Assembly: GCF_900117415.1 (NCBI RefSeq)
Contig: NZ_FPEI01000006.1
Span: 806,001 to 870,000 of the forward strand
Reading direction: 5' to 3'
Source of the DNA: Hyphomicrobium sp. CS1BSMeth3
GTDB lineage: Bacteria > Pseudomonadota > Alphaproteobacteria > Rhizobiales > Hyphomicrobiaceae
DNA: 64,000 nucleotides
Under the pieces are notes generated by a model. That model did no database searches, was not told where the DNA came from, and was given only the letters and a program-made list of their open reading frames with translations. Both the position numbers and the translations under genes were made by a program. The first letter of the stretch is position 1; each line of letters starts with the position of its first letter. This document shows, piece after piece, positions 7,916 to 14,963 of this stretch.

Positions 7916-8314
7916 ATGCAGGATGATGATAAGAATGCTCGGCGCGGTAGGCACGAAAGCTGGAGGCCCGCGACGCTGGCCCGCGCCCGGCGACACGCCG
8001 ATCGGCTCTGGCTGATGTGCAATAGCTGCCACCGCAGCTATCTCGTCATGCATGACGAGTTCGTCGCTTTCCACCGACTAGATCCGGCGATGCCTTTCTT
8101 GGCCGTCAACAGGCGGATGCGCTGCGTCGTGTGCGGCAGCAAGAAGGGGCTGTGTCGCTCCGAGACACATGGGAGCGAATATCAACGCGCGTATCCCGTC
8201 GTAGGCTCACCATTCGAGGGGCCGCAGCCAGAGCGGCGAGTTCTACAGCCGCCGCTTGAGCCGCGCCGCGCGAACTCGCCTGAGATCAGCGACGACGAGC
8301 AGATCGAGTTTTAA
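7916..8314 (+). CDS. small zinc-ribbon protein, function unknown
   Basis: 132 residues. The centre has CNSCHRSYLVMHDEF (about residues 35-49), then FLAVNRRMRCVVCGSKKGLC, so two CxxC pairs form a zinc ribbon. The C-terminus is Pro/Arg-rich and disordered. The ATG at 7916 begins the well-ordered part, and the frame is open further upstream. It converges on the secreted protein gene at 8370. A common type of orphan gene in rhizobial mobile elements. No function known to me. Confidence 0.6.
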   Translation: MQDDDKNARRGRHESWRPATLARARRHADRLWLMCNSCHRSYLVMHDEFVAFHRLDPAMPFLAVNRRMRCVVCGSKKGLCRSETHGSEYQRAYPVVGSPFEGPQPERRVLQPPLEPRRANSPEISDDEQIEF

Positions 8315-8369
8315 CAAGTACCTCATGCAAGCGACAGCTAACTGCACTGCGTGCGGCTTGGCATGGCAC

Positions 8370-8708
8370 TCAATGAAGGAAGGGGAGCCCGGCCACTAAC
8401 ATCTTTCCATTTGTGCGCGAGATGCAGAGGAAGCCCTTGATGCCCTGAGGCATGTCGCCAGAAGGCGGCACGGATATCGTGAATTTCCATGCGTCCTCGC
8501 CGCACTGTTTGTCGTCCGCGCCAACGCGCTCTTGCTTTCGAATACTCCGCTTTACGGCGTCGACTGTCTCCCCGTACGGGTTGCCGATCAGGATATCGAT
8601 TGCGGCCTCTTGCGCACGTACTGCGGATATCTCGCCTGCGTTAGCGATTATCGGCATAGTGGACAGCACCACAGCGGCAGTCACACGAGATATCCATCCG
8701 TTCCTCAT
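8370..8708 (-). CDS. small exported protein, function unknown
   Basis: 112 residues with a signal peptide (RVTAAVVLSTMPIIANAGEI, cleavage likely after ANA). The mature part holds two cysteines (DDKQCGEDAW and GFLCISRTNG) that could form a periplasmic disulfide. GGAAGAG lies upstream of the ATG at 8708. It is followed on the same strand by no other gene and preceded by the thermonuclease-like gene, with which it may share a promoter. Confidence 0.6.
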   Translation of the reverse strand: MRNGWISRVTAAVVLSTMPIIANAGEISAVRAQEAAIDILIGNPYGETVDAVKRSIRKQERVGADDKQCGEDAWKFTISVPPSGDMPQGIKGFLCISRTNGKMLVAGLPFLH

Positions 8709-8760
8709 GATTTTCTCTTCCCACATTTGCCGTTGCACTGTCAGCTCGCGGTGCTGCTCG

Positions 8761-9279
8761 TCACCAAAGCCCGCACCAATAGATCTTCGAGATTGCCTGG
8801 CCCCATGCGTAGCGCACAGCAAGTCCTCGCGAGAGCAGATGCTTGCCGGCATCCTTGCCCCCAACGGACAAGTGCACGAGAGGCCGACCGAAAACATCGC
8901 GGCGACCCGAGTAGTGGACGGTGACCAGTCGGCCGAACATGAAGTCGCTGAGCTCGTTCTTGGCGGCAATGCCGGCCTGGTACTCAGCGGGGCACCGCGG
9001 CGAGCTGATCTCCGGCGCATCGATGACTAGCAGCCGGAGGCGCTCGCCGCGGAAGCGCACTGTGTCGCCGTCGATAACTTGGAAGGCACCCGAGCTCGCC
9101 GGGACAGTAGATGCGGAAGTGCCGGTCCGCTCTTCCATGATGAGATAGGCGCCAGCTGCAAGAGTCATAAGCAGGAGTAACGGTGCGATCATCCGAGCGT
9201 GCTGAATGCCGCGACGCAGGCGAGTTCTCCGCCCCTGCGCCTGCACTGCCCTGCCATGTCGCATCAATCGATCTGGCAC
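8761..9279 (-). CDS. membrane-anchored thermonuclease-like (SNase family) nuclease
   Basis: 172 residues. An Arg-rich N-terminus and one transmembrane or signal segment (MIAPLLLLMTLAAGAYLIM) precede a staphylococcal-nuclease OB fold. Active-site positions are present: VIDGDTVRF (first Asp), RLRLLVIDAPE (Arg, Asp and Glu) and RRDVFGR (second Arg). It therefore looks catalytically intact for Ca-dependent DNA/RNA cleavage outside the cytoplasm. GTG at 9279 is preferred because GGAGAG lies seven bases upstream. Phage-borne nucleases of this type may degrade host or rival DNA. That is inference. Confidence 0.82.
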   Translation of the reverse strand: MPDRLMRHGRAVQAQGRRTRLRRGIQHARMIAPLLLLMTLAAGAYLIMEERTGTSASTVPASSGAFQVIDGDTVRFRGERLRLLVIDAPEISSPRCPAEYQAGIAAKNELSDFMFGRLVTVHYSGRRDVFGRPLVHLSVGGKDAGKHLLSRGLAVRYAWGQAISKIYWCGLW

Positions 9280-9330
9280 GAATACACTCTCCGAAATGAG
9301 AGAGCATAGCAGGCTCTGCCTATCAGGCGA

Positions 9331-10023
9331 TTAACGGCTCCTCGACGGCCGCGACTGCCACTTCTTGCTTGCTGCTTTCTGACGCTCGCGCTCTGCCTCT
9401 CGGGCTAGGTATCTCCGAGCAATCTTGTTCTTCGATCTTAGCGACAGTCGTCGGAAATCAGTTCTGAGACCCGGAGGGCACCATGTGCCAAAGCGAGCGC
9501 ATCTACTTTTCGGTGCGTCTGGTCTTGACTGGATGAAGGCGTCGAGCTTGCCAACCGAAAAGAGCCGAGATAACGAATACTTCATATTGTACACGGCGTG
9601 ACGCGCGCGCGGTGATGTGAGATTGACGCTTATGGGGTGCTCACTCTGAAGCATTCGAATGACGTCAACATACGACCACCGCGGCGCGCTTTTCTTTAGT
9701 CCCAACCGTTTCACCTGGTTCCGGACAGCTCCGGGTGTGCGACCAAGTCGCTCAGCTATCTCGCTGGCCGAATAGCACGAGTACATGGATTGGACCACGC
9801 GATGTTCTCTCGGCAACCATTTCGTTTCAGCTCGATATCTGTCGCGTAGCGGGGAAGGCTTCGTTGCACCAAGTGCTATGAGCCTTTGAAGAATGCGCCC
9901 TCGCGAGCAGCGCAACAGCGTCGCACACTGCTCGTAGGTTTTTCCACGCTTCCTCGCGGACACAAGTCTCGCCGTCTCGCGCTCAGTCCACTTGCGACCT
10001 CGAGCGGATCGCTTCTTCGCCAT
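9331..10023 (-). CDS. Myb/SANT-like multi-HTH DNA-binding protein
   Basis: 230 residues, strongly basic. It has at least two homeodomain/GcrA-like helix-turn-helix units: WTERETARLVSARKRGKTYE near the start, and LPREHRVVQSMYS followed by SASEIAERLGRTPGAVRNQV at about residues 85-110. The C-terminus is a long Arg/Lys helix. A DNA-binding regulator or architectural protein of the element is likely. The target is unknown. Confidence 0.7.
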   Translation of the reverse strand: MAKKRSARGRKWTERETARLVSARKRGKTYEQCATLLRCSRGRILQRLIALGATKPSPLRDRYRAETKWLPREHRVVQSMYSCYSASEIAERLGRTPGAVRNQVKRLGLKKSAPRWSYVDVIRMLQSEHPISVNLTSPRARHAVYNMKYSLSRLFSVGKLDAFIQSRPDAPKSRCARFGTWCPPGLRTDFRRLSLRSKNKIARRYLAREAERERQKAASKKWQSRPSRSR

Positions 10024-10133
10024 GCGTCGGCCCCCAAATGTCGTCCTCAGGCTTACGGGGAGCCGCTTGATGAAACTTAAATCACCTTAGGGTCGAGCCC
10101 CGACGTAGAGAGAGCGTCGTCAGCAGGGAAGGC

Positions 10134-10460
10134 TCAGGCCCACAAGCGCTTGCGCAACTCGTGCAGTTCCTCGCGCAGCATGGTGAGGCCAACGGCCACA
10201 TGATTGGCCGCGTCGGAGTCGATATGGCGTCGTTCGTTCATGTAGTCGGCCGCGTCGATGAGAAGCGCGAGCCGATCAAAGCCGTCGGCGTGCTTCTCGA
10301 CCCACTGGATCGCCGCAACGACCGGTCCTTCGCGCATCCGTTCCCAGCGCGGGATTATGCGGTAACCGTCGTCGCGACAAACGAGCACGCGCCGATGGTG
10401 CGGCTTCAGAACCGCCACCTTCAGCTTCTTTGTCTTCTTGCGATTGCTGGTGATCTTCAT
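10134..10460 (-). CDS. small basic protein, last gene of a five-gene operon
   Basis: 108 residues starting MKITSNRKKTKKLKVAVLKP. The basic head is followed by a helical region (VEKHADGFDRLALLIDAADY) and a Leu/Glu-rich C-terminal helix. The ATG overlaps the stop of the upstream gene as ATGA, so translation is coupled. Function unknown. Confidence 0.6.
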   Translation of the reverse strand: MKITSNRKKTKKLKVAVLKPHHRRVLVCRDDGYRIIPRWERMREGPVVAAIQWVEKHADGFDRLALLIDAADYMNERRHIDSDAANHVAVGLTMLREELHELRKRLWA

Positions 10461-10717
10461 GGCCCCATGTCCTCGCCGTAGAGCTCGCGCCGCAGGTCGT
10501 GAAGGACATTCCCGACCAGCTGGATCAACGCGACCGCATGGCCGTCGTTGAGACACTCGATCCGTAGATGCAGCATTTCCTTCAGCGTCTCGAGCTGGAA
10601 GATCTGAGTTTGCGCGTTGGTCGCTTTCCTATGCCAAGTGCCATCGAGCATCTGATAGCGAATGTCCGCGATTTCTTCGGCCGATGGCCGCTTGTCGCTA
10701 GCGGAACGCTTGCTCAT
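10457..10717 (-). CDS. small helical protein in the same operon
   Basis: 86 residues beginning MSKRSASDKRPSAEEIADIR, mostly predicted helix (QIFQLETLKEMLHLRIECL). Its ATG overlaps the preceding stop by ATGA and its stop overlaps the next start the same way. GGAGT precedes the start. Function unknown. Confidence 0.6.
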   Translation of the reverse strand: MSKRSASDKRPSAEEIADIRYQMLDGTWHRKATNAQTQIFQLETLKEMLHLRIECLNDGHAVALIQLVGNVLHDLRRELYGEDMGP

Positions 10718-11208
10718 TGACTCCACTCCCATGCTACCAGCCGCAGAAATCGCTGCATGATCAGCACGGGGAATTCGTCGTTCCATCCCCCGTCGACCAG
10801 TTCTTGATGCAACGCCAAGCTCACTTGCATGGTCAGATCAGCGACCGAACGAGGCTCAATCGCTATGATCTCGTTCTCAATGTCACCGACGACGCAGCAG
10901 GCGGCTTCTGAGGCGTCGTTGTGTCGATCGTGGTCGGTTGCTGCGTCGGCAGCCTTGACAGCAGCCTCATAGGTTTCGGCCACCTTCATACGTTCGCGGT
11001 CGCCCACCGACCGCCAGTGGGTTGCACCAAGTGCATGGTTTTCAAAGCCCGGGCGCTTGATGAGGTCCGGAACCGGCGGGCGCTGTGCGGCGGCGAATCT
11101 TGTGATCTCCTCAAGACGATCGCGTTCTGCCCTCGCCGAGTTCAGCTTCGTTATCAGCGCTACTAGTTGGCGTGATGGCGCGCCGAGCAGGTTTGTGCTT
11201 TCCACCAT
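10714..11208 (-). CDS. helical protein, function unknown
   Basis: 164 residues. The N-terminal helix SRQLVALITKLNSARAERDR is followed by a conserved-looking RPGFENHALGATHW and long helices. Coupled to its neighbours by ATGA downstream and a 3-bp gap upstream. A structural or regulatory small phage protein is possible, with no recognised family. Confidence 0.6.
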   Translation of the reverse strand: MVESTNLLGAPSRQLVALITKLNSARAERDRLEEITRFAAAQRPPVPDLIKRPGFENHALGATHWRSVGDRERMKVAETYEAAVKAADAATDHDRHNDASEAACCVVGDIENEIIAIEPRSVADLTMQVSLALHQELVDGGWNDEFPVLIMQRFLRLVAWEWSQ

Positions 11209-11211
11209 GGC

Positions 11212-11445
11212 TCAAGACTCCCCACCGAACAGCGTTGCTCTGAGCCTTGCCGTCTCGGCGACTGTCATCTCAATAACGGGCTCCAGGGCGCGCAGGCACT
11301 TCCTCGTTTCCTCGAGGTCGCCACAGCTGTGAAAGGTGCCGTGGATGATCTCCATGGCCTCGAGCAGCGTCTCGACATCGATGAGGACAGACTCGGCTTT
11401 GATGGCGTCGAACGTGCGACCGCACGGCTTCTCAGTATTCGCCAT
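11212..11445 (-). CDS. small acidic helical protein
   Basis: 77 residues (KAESVLIDVETLLEAMEIIH...GDLEETRKCLRALEPVIEM), essentially all helix. It follows the first gene of the operon by 3 bp. Function unknown. Confidence 0.6.
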   Translation of the reverse strand: MANTEKPCGRTFDAIKAESVLIDVETLLEAMEIIHGTFHSCGDLEETRKCLRALEPVIEMTVAETARLRATLFGGES

Positions 11446-11448
11446 GGC

Positions 11449-11838
11449 TCAGGCCTCCACCACGCTCTGGGGAGCAGCGAGCCGCCGGCCAGCAGAATTG
11501 AACGCATCCGTCTCCCGCTCTTCGGCGGTGATGAGGGTTTCGCGGGCCCAGGCGATCCGCTCGCGCTGGAGATCGAATACCCACTGCAGGGCGTCGAGGC
11601 CTAGCCATTGACCAGGCGTGTTCGCGACGATCGAGCTGCCGATCTCATAGAGGTGCTGGAGACGCATTAAGTGCGTGTCCGCGGCCTCGATCCGGATCTG
11701 GAGCTGCTCGATGTCGGAGGGGAGGAAGGCGGCGAGATCGGGGGAAGACCCGCCGCCCTCGGATTGCCCGGTCGGCTCGGCGGCTGGGATTGCCGGGGAG
11801 GGAACGGGACTATGGGCAGGACAACGCGCTGGGGACAT
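11449..11838 (-). CDS. first gene of the 11838-10134 operon, function unknown
   Basis: 129 residues. A Pro/Ala-rich disordered N-terminus of about 35 residues precedes a helical part (DIEQLQIRIEAADTHLMRLQ). GGAG nine bases upstream supports the ATG at 11838 over an earlier start. The promoter region faces the XRE regulator gene at 11957 and contains the inverted repeats listed there, so this operon is probably its target. Confidence 0.55.
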   Translation of the reverse strand: MSPARCPAHSPVPSPAIPAAEPTGQSEGGGSSPDLAAFLPSDIEQLQIRIEAADTHLMRLQHLYEIGSSIVANTPGQWLGLDALQWVFDLQRERIAWARETLITAEERETDAFNSAGRRLAAPQSVVEA

Positions 11839-11877
11839 GGGGGACGCTCCACGCAACTCAACCAATATGGTGTGGCT

Positions 11878-11906
11878 GATACCTAACTTTATGGGTATCG
11901 TAACCC
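11878..11906. promoter_or_regulatory. operator candidates between divergent genes
   Basis: Two overlapping inverted repeats lie in the AT-rich 118-bp gap: GATACC/GGTATC (11878-11899, ten-base spacer) and GGGT/ACCC (11893-11906, six-base spacer). They sit between the operon starting at 11838 and the XRE regulator at 11957, the usual place for the regulator's own operator. Confidence 0.5.
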
Positions 11907-11956
11907 TATATATCTAAAATAGCGGTGTCAATCATGAAGGTGGGTATGAGCACCAA

Positions 11957-12220
11957 ATGCCGGTGAGTGGAAACCAAATCAAAGCTGCCCGTGCCCTGAT
12001 TGGGCTCGAACAGGCGGAACTCGCCGAGAAAGCCGGCGTGAGCATCAATACGGTGCGCAACATGGAGGCCGCCGGTGCTGACGTGGTGCGGGTGCGTTCC
12101 GATACGCTCTTCCGCGTGCAAGAAGCTCTGAAAGCTGCCGGCGTGATTTTTGTCGAGGAGAACGGGGACGGGCCCGGCGTGCGGATGCGCAAGAAGCCAA
12201 AGCCGCCGGCGGGCAAATGA
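11957..12220 (+). CDS. XRE-family helix-turn-helix regulator
   Basis: 87 residues: an HTH_3 domain from residue 1 to about 62 (QIKAARALIGLEQAELAEKA, recognition helix near SINTVRNMEAAG), then a basic tail (RMRKKPKPPAGK). Single-domain XRE proteins of this length are common repressors in alphaproteobacterial elements. It is divergent from the five-gene operon with inverted repeats between them. Confidence 0.85.
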   Translation: MPVSGNQIKAARALIGLEQAELAEKAGVSINTVRNMEAAGADVVRVRSDTLFRVQEALKAAGVIFVEENGDGPGVRMRKKPKPPAGK

Positions 12221-12284
12221 TTGGCCCTCGCCTACGAAGTACTGCTGGACGCCGCACCCACGCAGGCGACCGAAGATGCCGGCT

Positions 12285-12674
12285 TCATTCCCGGACAATC
12301 ATCGCGAACACCGCTCCCAGCGCCATGGCTAGCACGGCAAAGCCGATCGCCGGCAGGATCTGGAAGTGCACGATAAAGGTGGCAGTAGCCACCAAAGCGG
12401 CGACTGCGCCGAGGCCAGTCAGCAGTGCCCAGAGGCCGCGACTAAACATCAACACAAGAGCAATAATAGTGGCGATCGCGAACGCCGCCCGGAGGATGCC
12501 AGTTAGTTCGAAATGGTCGGCGGCCAATTCCGCGGCCCAGAGCACCACGTAGAGCACGACGGCTGCTGCCGCCACGAAGGCGAACGCCGTGAGCCACTCT
12601 CGGGGTGTGTAAGGTGCCTCCGAACCCTCCTTCATGTCACTCATCCCACGCAACGAAAAACGTAACTTATTCAC
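12285..12674 (-). CDS. small integral membrane protein
   Basis: 129 residues with about four hydrophobic helices (AFAFVAAAAVVLYVVLWAAE, ILRAAFAIATIIALVLMF, LLTGLGAVAALVATATFIV, IGFAVLAMALGAVFAMIV). The GTG start overlaps the stop of the XRE gene as GTGA, so regulator and membrane protein are coupled. A superinfection-exclusion role would fit a repressor operon but is only inferred. Confidence 0.65.
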   Translation of the reverse strand: MNKLRFSLRGMSDMKEGSEAPYTPREWLTAFAFVAAAAVVLYVVLWAAELAADHFELTGILRAAFAIATIIALVLMFSRGLWALLTGLGAVAALVATATFIVHFQILPAIGFAVLAMALGAVFAMIVRE

Positions 12675-12889
12675 TTCTCCGGCCAGGGATCGAGCTGCTT
12701 GCCCTCAGCAATGGCACGCATCAAGTGCCTGACCGCCAAAGAGGGGACCGAGAGTCGGCCGCGCGTCCGATCGACACCGGCATCCAAATTCACAATCTGC
12801 GACGTTGAGAGACCAAGCACCTCGGCTGCCTCTTCCTGCGTGAAACCCATTTCAGTGCGCCAGCGGCGGAATGCAGTCTGTTTGGCCAT
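12671..12889 (-). CDS. XRE-family helix-turn-helix repressor
   Basis: 72 residues from the ATG at 12889. HTH motif FTQEEAAEVLGLSTSQIVNL at about residues 15-34, then a DUF-type tail (VPSLAVRHLMRAIAEGKQLD). It is divergent from 13042 across a gap with two near-identical palindromic operators. An alternative ATG at 12919 directly abuts the first operator. Confidence 0.82.
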   Translation of the reverse strand: MAKQTAFRRWRTEMGFTQEEAAEVLGLSTSQIVNLDAGVDRTRGRLSVPSLAVRHLMRAIAEGKQLDPWPEK

Positions 12890-12919
12890 GCCGTTCGGTA
12901 ACACGGCTGGGGATAACAT

Positions 12920-12963
12920 GCAACAGTTGCGTTTCCATTAGACATACTGCAACTGTTGCAGTA
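12920..12963. promoter_or_regulatory. paired palindromic operators GCAACNGTTGC
   Basis: GCAACAGTTGC at 12920-12930 and GCAACTGTTGC at 12949-12959 are perfect inverted repeats whose centres are 29 bp apart. The second extends outwards to TACTGCAAC/GTTGCAGTA (12945-12963), a 19-bp palindrome. They lie between the XRE repressor (leftward) and the membrane-protein gene at 13042 (rightward), as expected for cooperative repressor binding. Confidence 0.7.
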
Positions 12964-13041
12964 TAAGGAAAGTGGGACGAGCGGTGATCAGACCGCCCGC
13001 CCCGATCAACCTCCAAGCCGCTAAGCATCTGGAGATCGACC

Positions 13042-14127
13042 ATGACTATCCGTACAACTGTCCGCTCATGGCGGGCAATGGGTGTCGCTGGGATTATCCT
13101 CGCCGGCACCTGCTACGTACTGTTCCAAGACGTCTTCGACGGCGCCCCAATCACCACTGCCCACGTCCTGACTGCCCTGGCGCTGATGATCGCCACGGCC
13201 GCCTCGCACTGCATCGTGCCGACGTTCAAGATTCGGCGCTACCCGCTCACGGCCTGCATGGTGATCCTTGCGGCCGGATCGATCCTCTACATCGGGCTTA
13301 TGTCCGGCGCCCGTAACGCCGAGCAGACGGCCCTCAAGGCCGAGCGGATCGAGCAGGCCAACAAGGAGCGGGCCCGCATCGGCGAACTGCGCAAGCAGGC
13401 CCAGGCGATGCTGAGTAAGGCCCTCGCCGAAGTCGCAAAGGACTGCAAGGGTGGCGTCGGCAAGAACTGCAAAGGCGCCACGGCTACCCGTGACGTCTAC
13501 GAAGCTGCCGTGAAGGGCCACGACGCCGACTTGGCCCGCCTCGGTGCCTTCCAGACGCCGAACGCGGGCTACAAGGCGATTGCCGAGGGGCTGGTGCGCT
13601 TGCCCTGGTTCAAGGGCAGCAACGTCAAGGAGCTCGAGGAAACCGTCATCATCCTCATGACGTGGCTGGCGGTCCTGTTGGCGGAGCTCAGCGTGCCGGT
13701 GTTCCTGGCTTTTGGCCTTGGACACGAGATCCGAGGCGACAGCGCCCAGACGTCGTTTGCCGCCGGCAACGTCGTCGAGGCCAAGCGCTTGCTGGCAAGC
13801 GACGGCCCGGCAAATGATCCGCCGAAGGGCGGCAAGCGTCGCAAGCTGCCGGCACGCTTGCCAGCAACGGTCGCCACTCGTTTGCCGGCAAACGTTATCG
13901 CTCTTCCAGGCAAGGGAGGTTCGATGCTTGCCGGCAAGCATCCGGTGATTGCCGCTCTCGAGGTTGCCGGCAAACCTCTAACGAATACAGAGCTTGCCGA
14001 GGCGATGCGCGTGTGCGGCGGGGAGAGCACGAAGCGGCGCCGCGAGGTTGCCGATCTGCTCGATGAGACCGTTGCCGGCAAGTTCGTGCTGGTCGGCCTG
14101 AAGACGTGGCGGCAAGCGATCGCGTGA
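13042..14127 (+). CDS. membrane protein with coiled coil and C-terminal DNA-binding-like domain
   Basis: 361 residues. Hydrophobic helices at about 13-28, 42-58, 69-86 and 200-224. A charged coiled coil follows the third (EQTALKAERIEQANKERARI). A Cys pair region KDCKGGVGKNCKGA is in the loop. The tail (about 300-361) resembles a winged-helix (LTNTELAEAMRVCG, TKRRREVADLLDET). Between them, residues 245-300 are low complexity and their DNA holds the TTGCCGGCAA palindrome array. Similar membrane proteins occur in rhizobial prophages. Function unknown. Confidence 0.6.
   Translation: MTIRTTVRSWRAMGVAGIILAGTCYVLFQDVFDGAPITTAHVLTALALMIATAASHCIVPTFKIRRYPLTACMVILAAGSILYIGLMSGARNAEQTALKAERIEQANKERARIGELRKQAQAMLSKALAEVAKDCKGGVGKNCKGATATRDVYEAAVKGHDADLARLGAFQTPNAGYKAIAEGLVRLPWFKGSNVKELEETVIILMTWLAVLLAELSVPVFLAFGLGHEIRGDSAQTSFAAGNVVEAKRLLASDGPANDPPKGGKRRKLPARLPATVATRLPANVIALPGKGGSMLAGKHPVIAALEVAGKPLTNTELAEAMRVCGGESTKRRREVADLLDETVAGKFVLVGLKTWRQAIA
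13786..14082. repeat. array of TTGCCGGCAA-type palindromes inside a coding region
   Basis: Perfect or near-perfect palindromes: CGCTTGC-TG-GCAAGCG (13786-13801), CGTTTGCCGGCAAACG (13879-13894), ATGCTTGCCGGCAAGCAT (13924-13941), GAGGTT-GCCGGCA-AACCTC (13960-13978) and TTGCCGGCAA (14072-14081). TGCCGGCA (13847-13854) and CTTGCCAGCAA (13857-13867) are partial copies. The flanks differ between copies but are self-complementary in each. The core is read in two different frames (LPA and AGK), so the selection is on the nucleic acid and not the protein. Confidence 0.7.
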
Positions 14128-14150
14128 TTTGCGAAGTGCATTGCATCTTG

Positions 14151-14180
14151 AACCCCGGCTAGCTCCGTGCTGCCGGGGTT
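14151..14180 (+). terminator. terminator-like hairpin after 14127
   Basis: AACCCCGGC (14151-14159) pairs perfectly with GCCGGGGTT (14172-14180) across a 12-nt loop, 23 bp past the stop of the membrane-protein gene. The following bases are only moderately T-rich, so termination may be partial. Confidence 0.55.
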
Positions 14181-14418
14181 CACTTTGCACGATGCCGGCC
14201 ACCTACATCTCGTAGTGGGGCGCATCGGCAACCCCAATAGATCGTGACGAATGAAAACGAATCACCAAGCATGCAAAAGCCCGGGCACCTGGTTCAGAGG
14301 CGCTCCGGGCTGATGAGAAAACCGCCGTTGGTCGACGGATTGTGATCACGAGAGGGAGTGTGCGCAGACTCGGGACACACGGTCAAGAGGCCATTCGGCT
14401 CCGCATAGGAAGCCTGAA

Positions 14419-14775
14419 ATGAGCAACACTACGCAAGTGCATTGGGTGAAATCGACAGCTGGCAAATGGCTGTCGCTGCAGTTCGTCGACCTGTCTGAAG
14501 TAGAGACAGTGGGGGTGTATATTATTTGGCATGGAGGCCAGCAGCCACGTGTTGTGCGTATCGGTCAAGGTGATATCGCAGATCGCCTAGCGAAGCATGG
14601 TGCGGACGACGACGTGCTTGCATACGCGGCTGCCGGCAAGCTGTTTGTTACGTGGGCAGCTGTACCGGCGCGACTTCTTGATGGGGTTGAGCGCTACTTG
14701 GCCGAACATTGGAAACCGCTAATCGGGGACCGCTTCCCCCATGTGGCGCCGATTGCGGTGAATTCGCCGTTCTGA
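14419..14775 (+). CDS. GIY-YIG-like nuclease-fold protein
   Basis: 118 residues. VGVYIIWHGG (about 31-40) and VVRIGQGDIADRLAKHGAD (about 45-63) match the two strand motifs of the GIY-YIG fold, with YIG changed to RIG. A helix with a conserved Glu (DGVERYLAEHWKPLIGDRFP) and a final VNSPF occupy the positions of the catalytic Glu and Asn. Nuclease activity is uncertain because the second motif Tyr is lost. The 292-bp upstream gap holds the terminator hairpin and a GGGACA. The gene converges on 14917-14648. Confidence 0.6.
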   Translation: MSNTTQVHWVKSTAGKWLSLQFVDLSEVETVGVYIIWHGGQQPRVVRIGQGDIADRLAKHGADDDVLAYAAAGKLFVTWAAVPARLLDGVERYLAEHWKPLIGDRFPHVAPIAVNSPF

Positions 14776-14917
14776 GGCTCGCGTCTATGCCGGCGAGGAT
14801 TTGATCAAGGTCCTCACGCAGTTTCATGTACTGAAACCATGCCCAGGGCGGCTCCTCGCCCTGGGCGATTTTCTGATCCGCCCAATCGCGCACACGCTGA
14901 AGCTCGTCTCTGGTCAT
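14648..14917 (-). CDS. small phage protein with EPPWAWFQYMKLRE motif
   Basis: 89 residues. The first 48 (ELQRVRDWADQKIAQGEEPP, then WAWFQYMKLREDLDQILAGI) have the look of a short protein that recurs in rhizobial prophages. The remaining residues overlap the 3' end of the convergent GIY-YIG-like gene and read as low complexity, so only the first half is likely to be under selection. Function unknown. Confidence 0.5.
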   Translation of the reverse strand: MTRDELQRVRDWADQKIAQGEEPPWAWFQYMKLREDLDQILAGIDASLRTANSPQSAPHGGSGPRLAVSNVRPSSAQPHQEVAPVQLPT

Positions 14918-14963
14918 ACCGGTATCAACGCGATTCCGTCCTAACAGTTTCCTAAAGCGGAGC

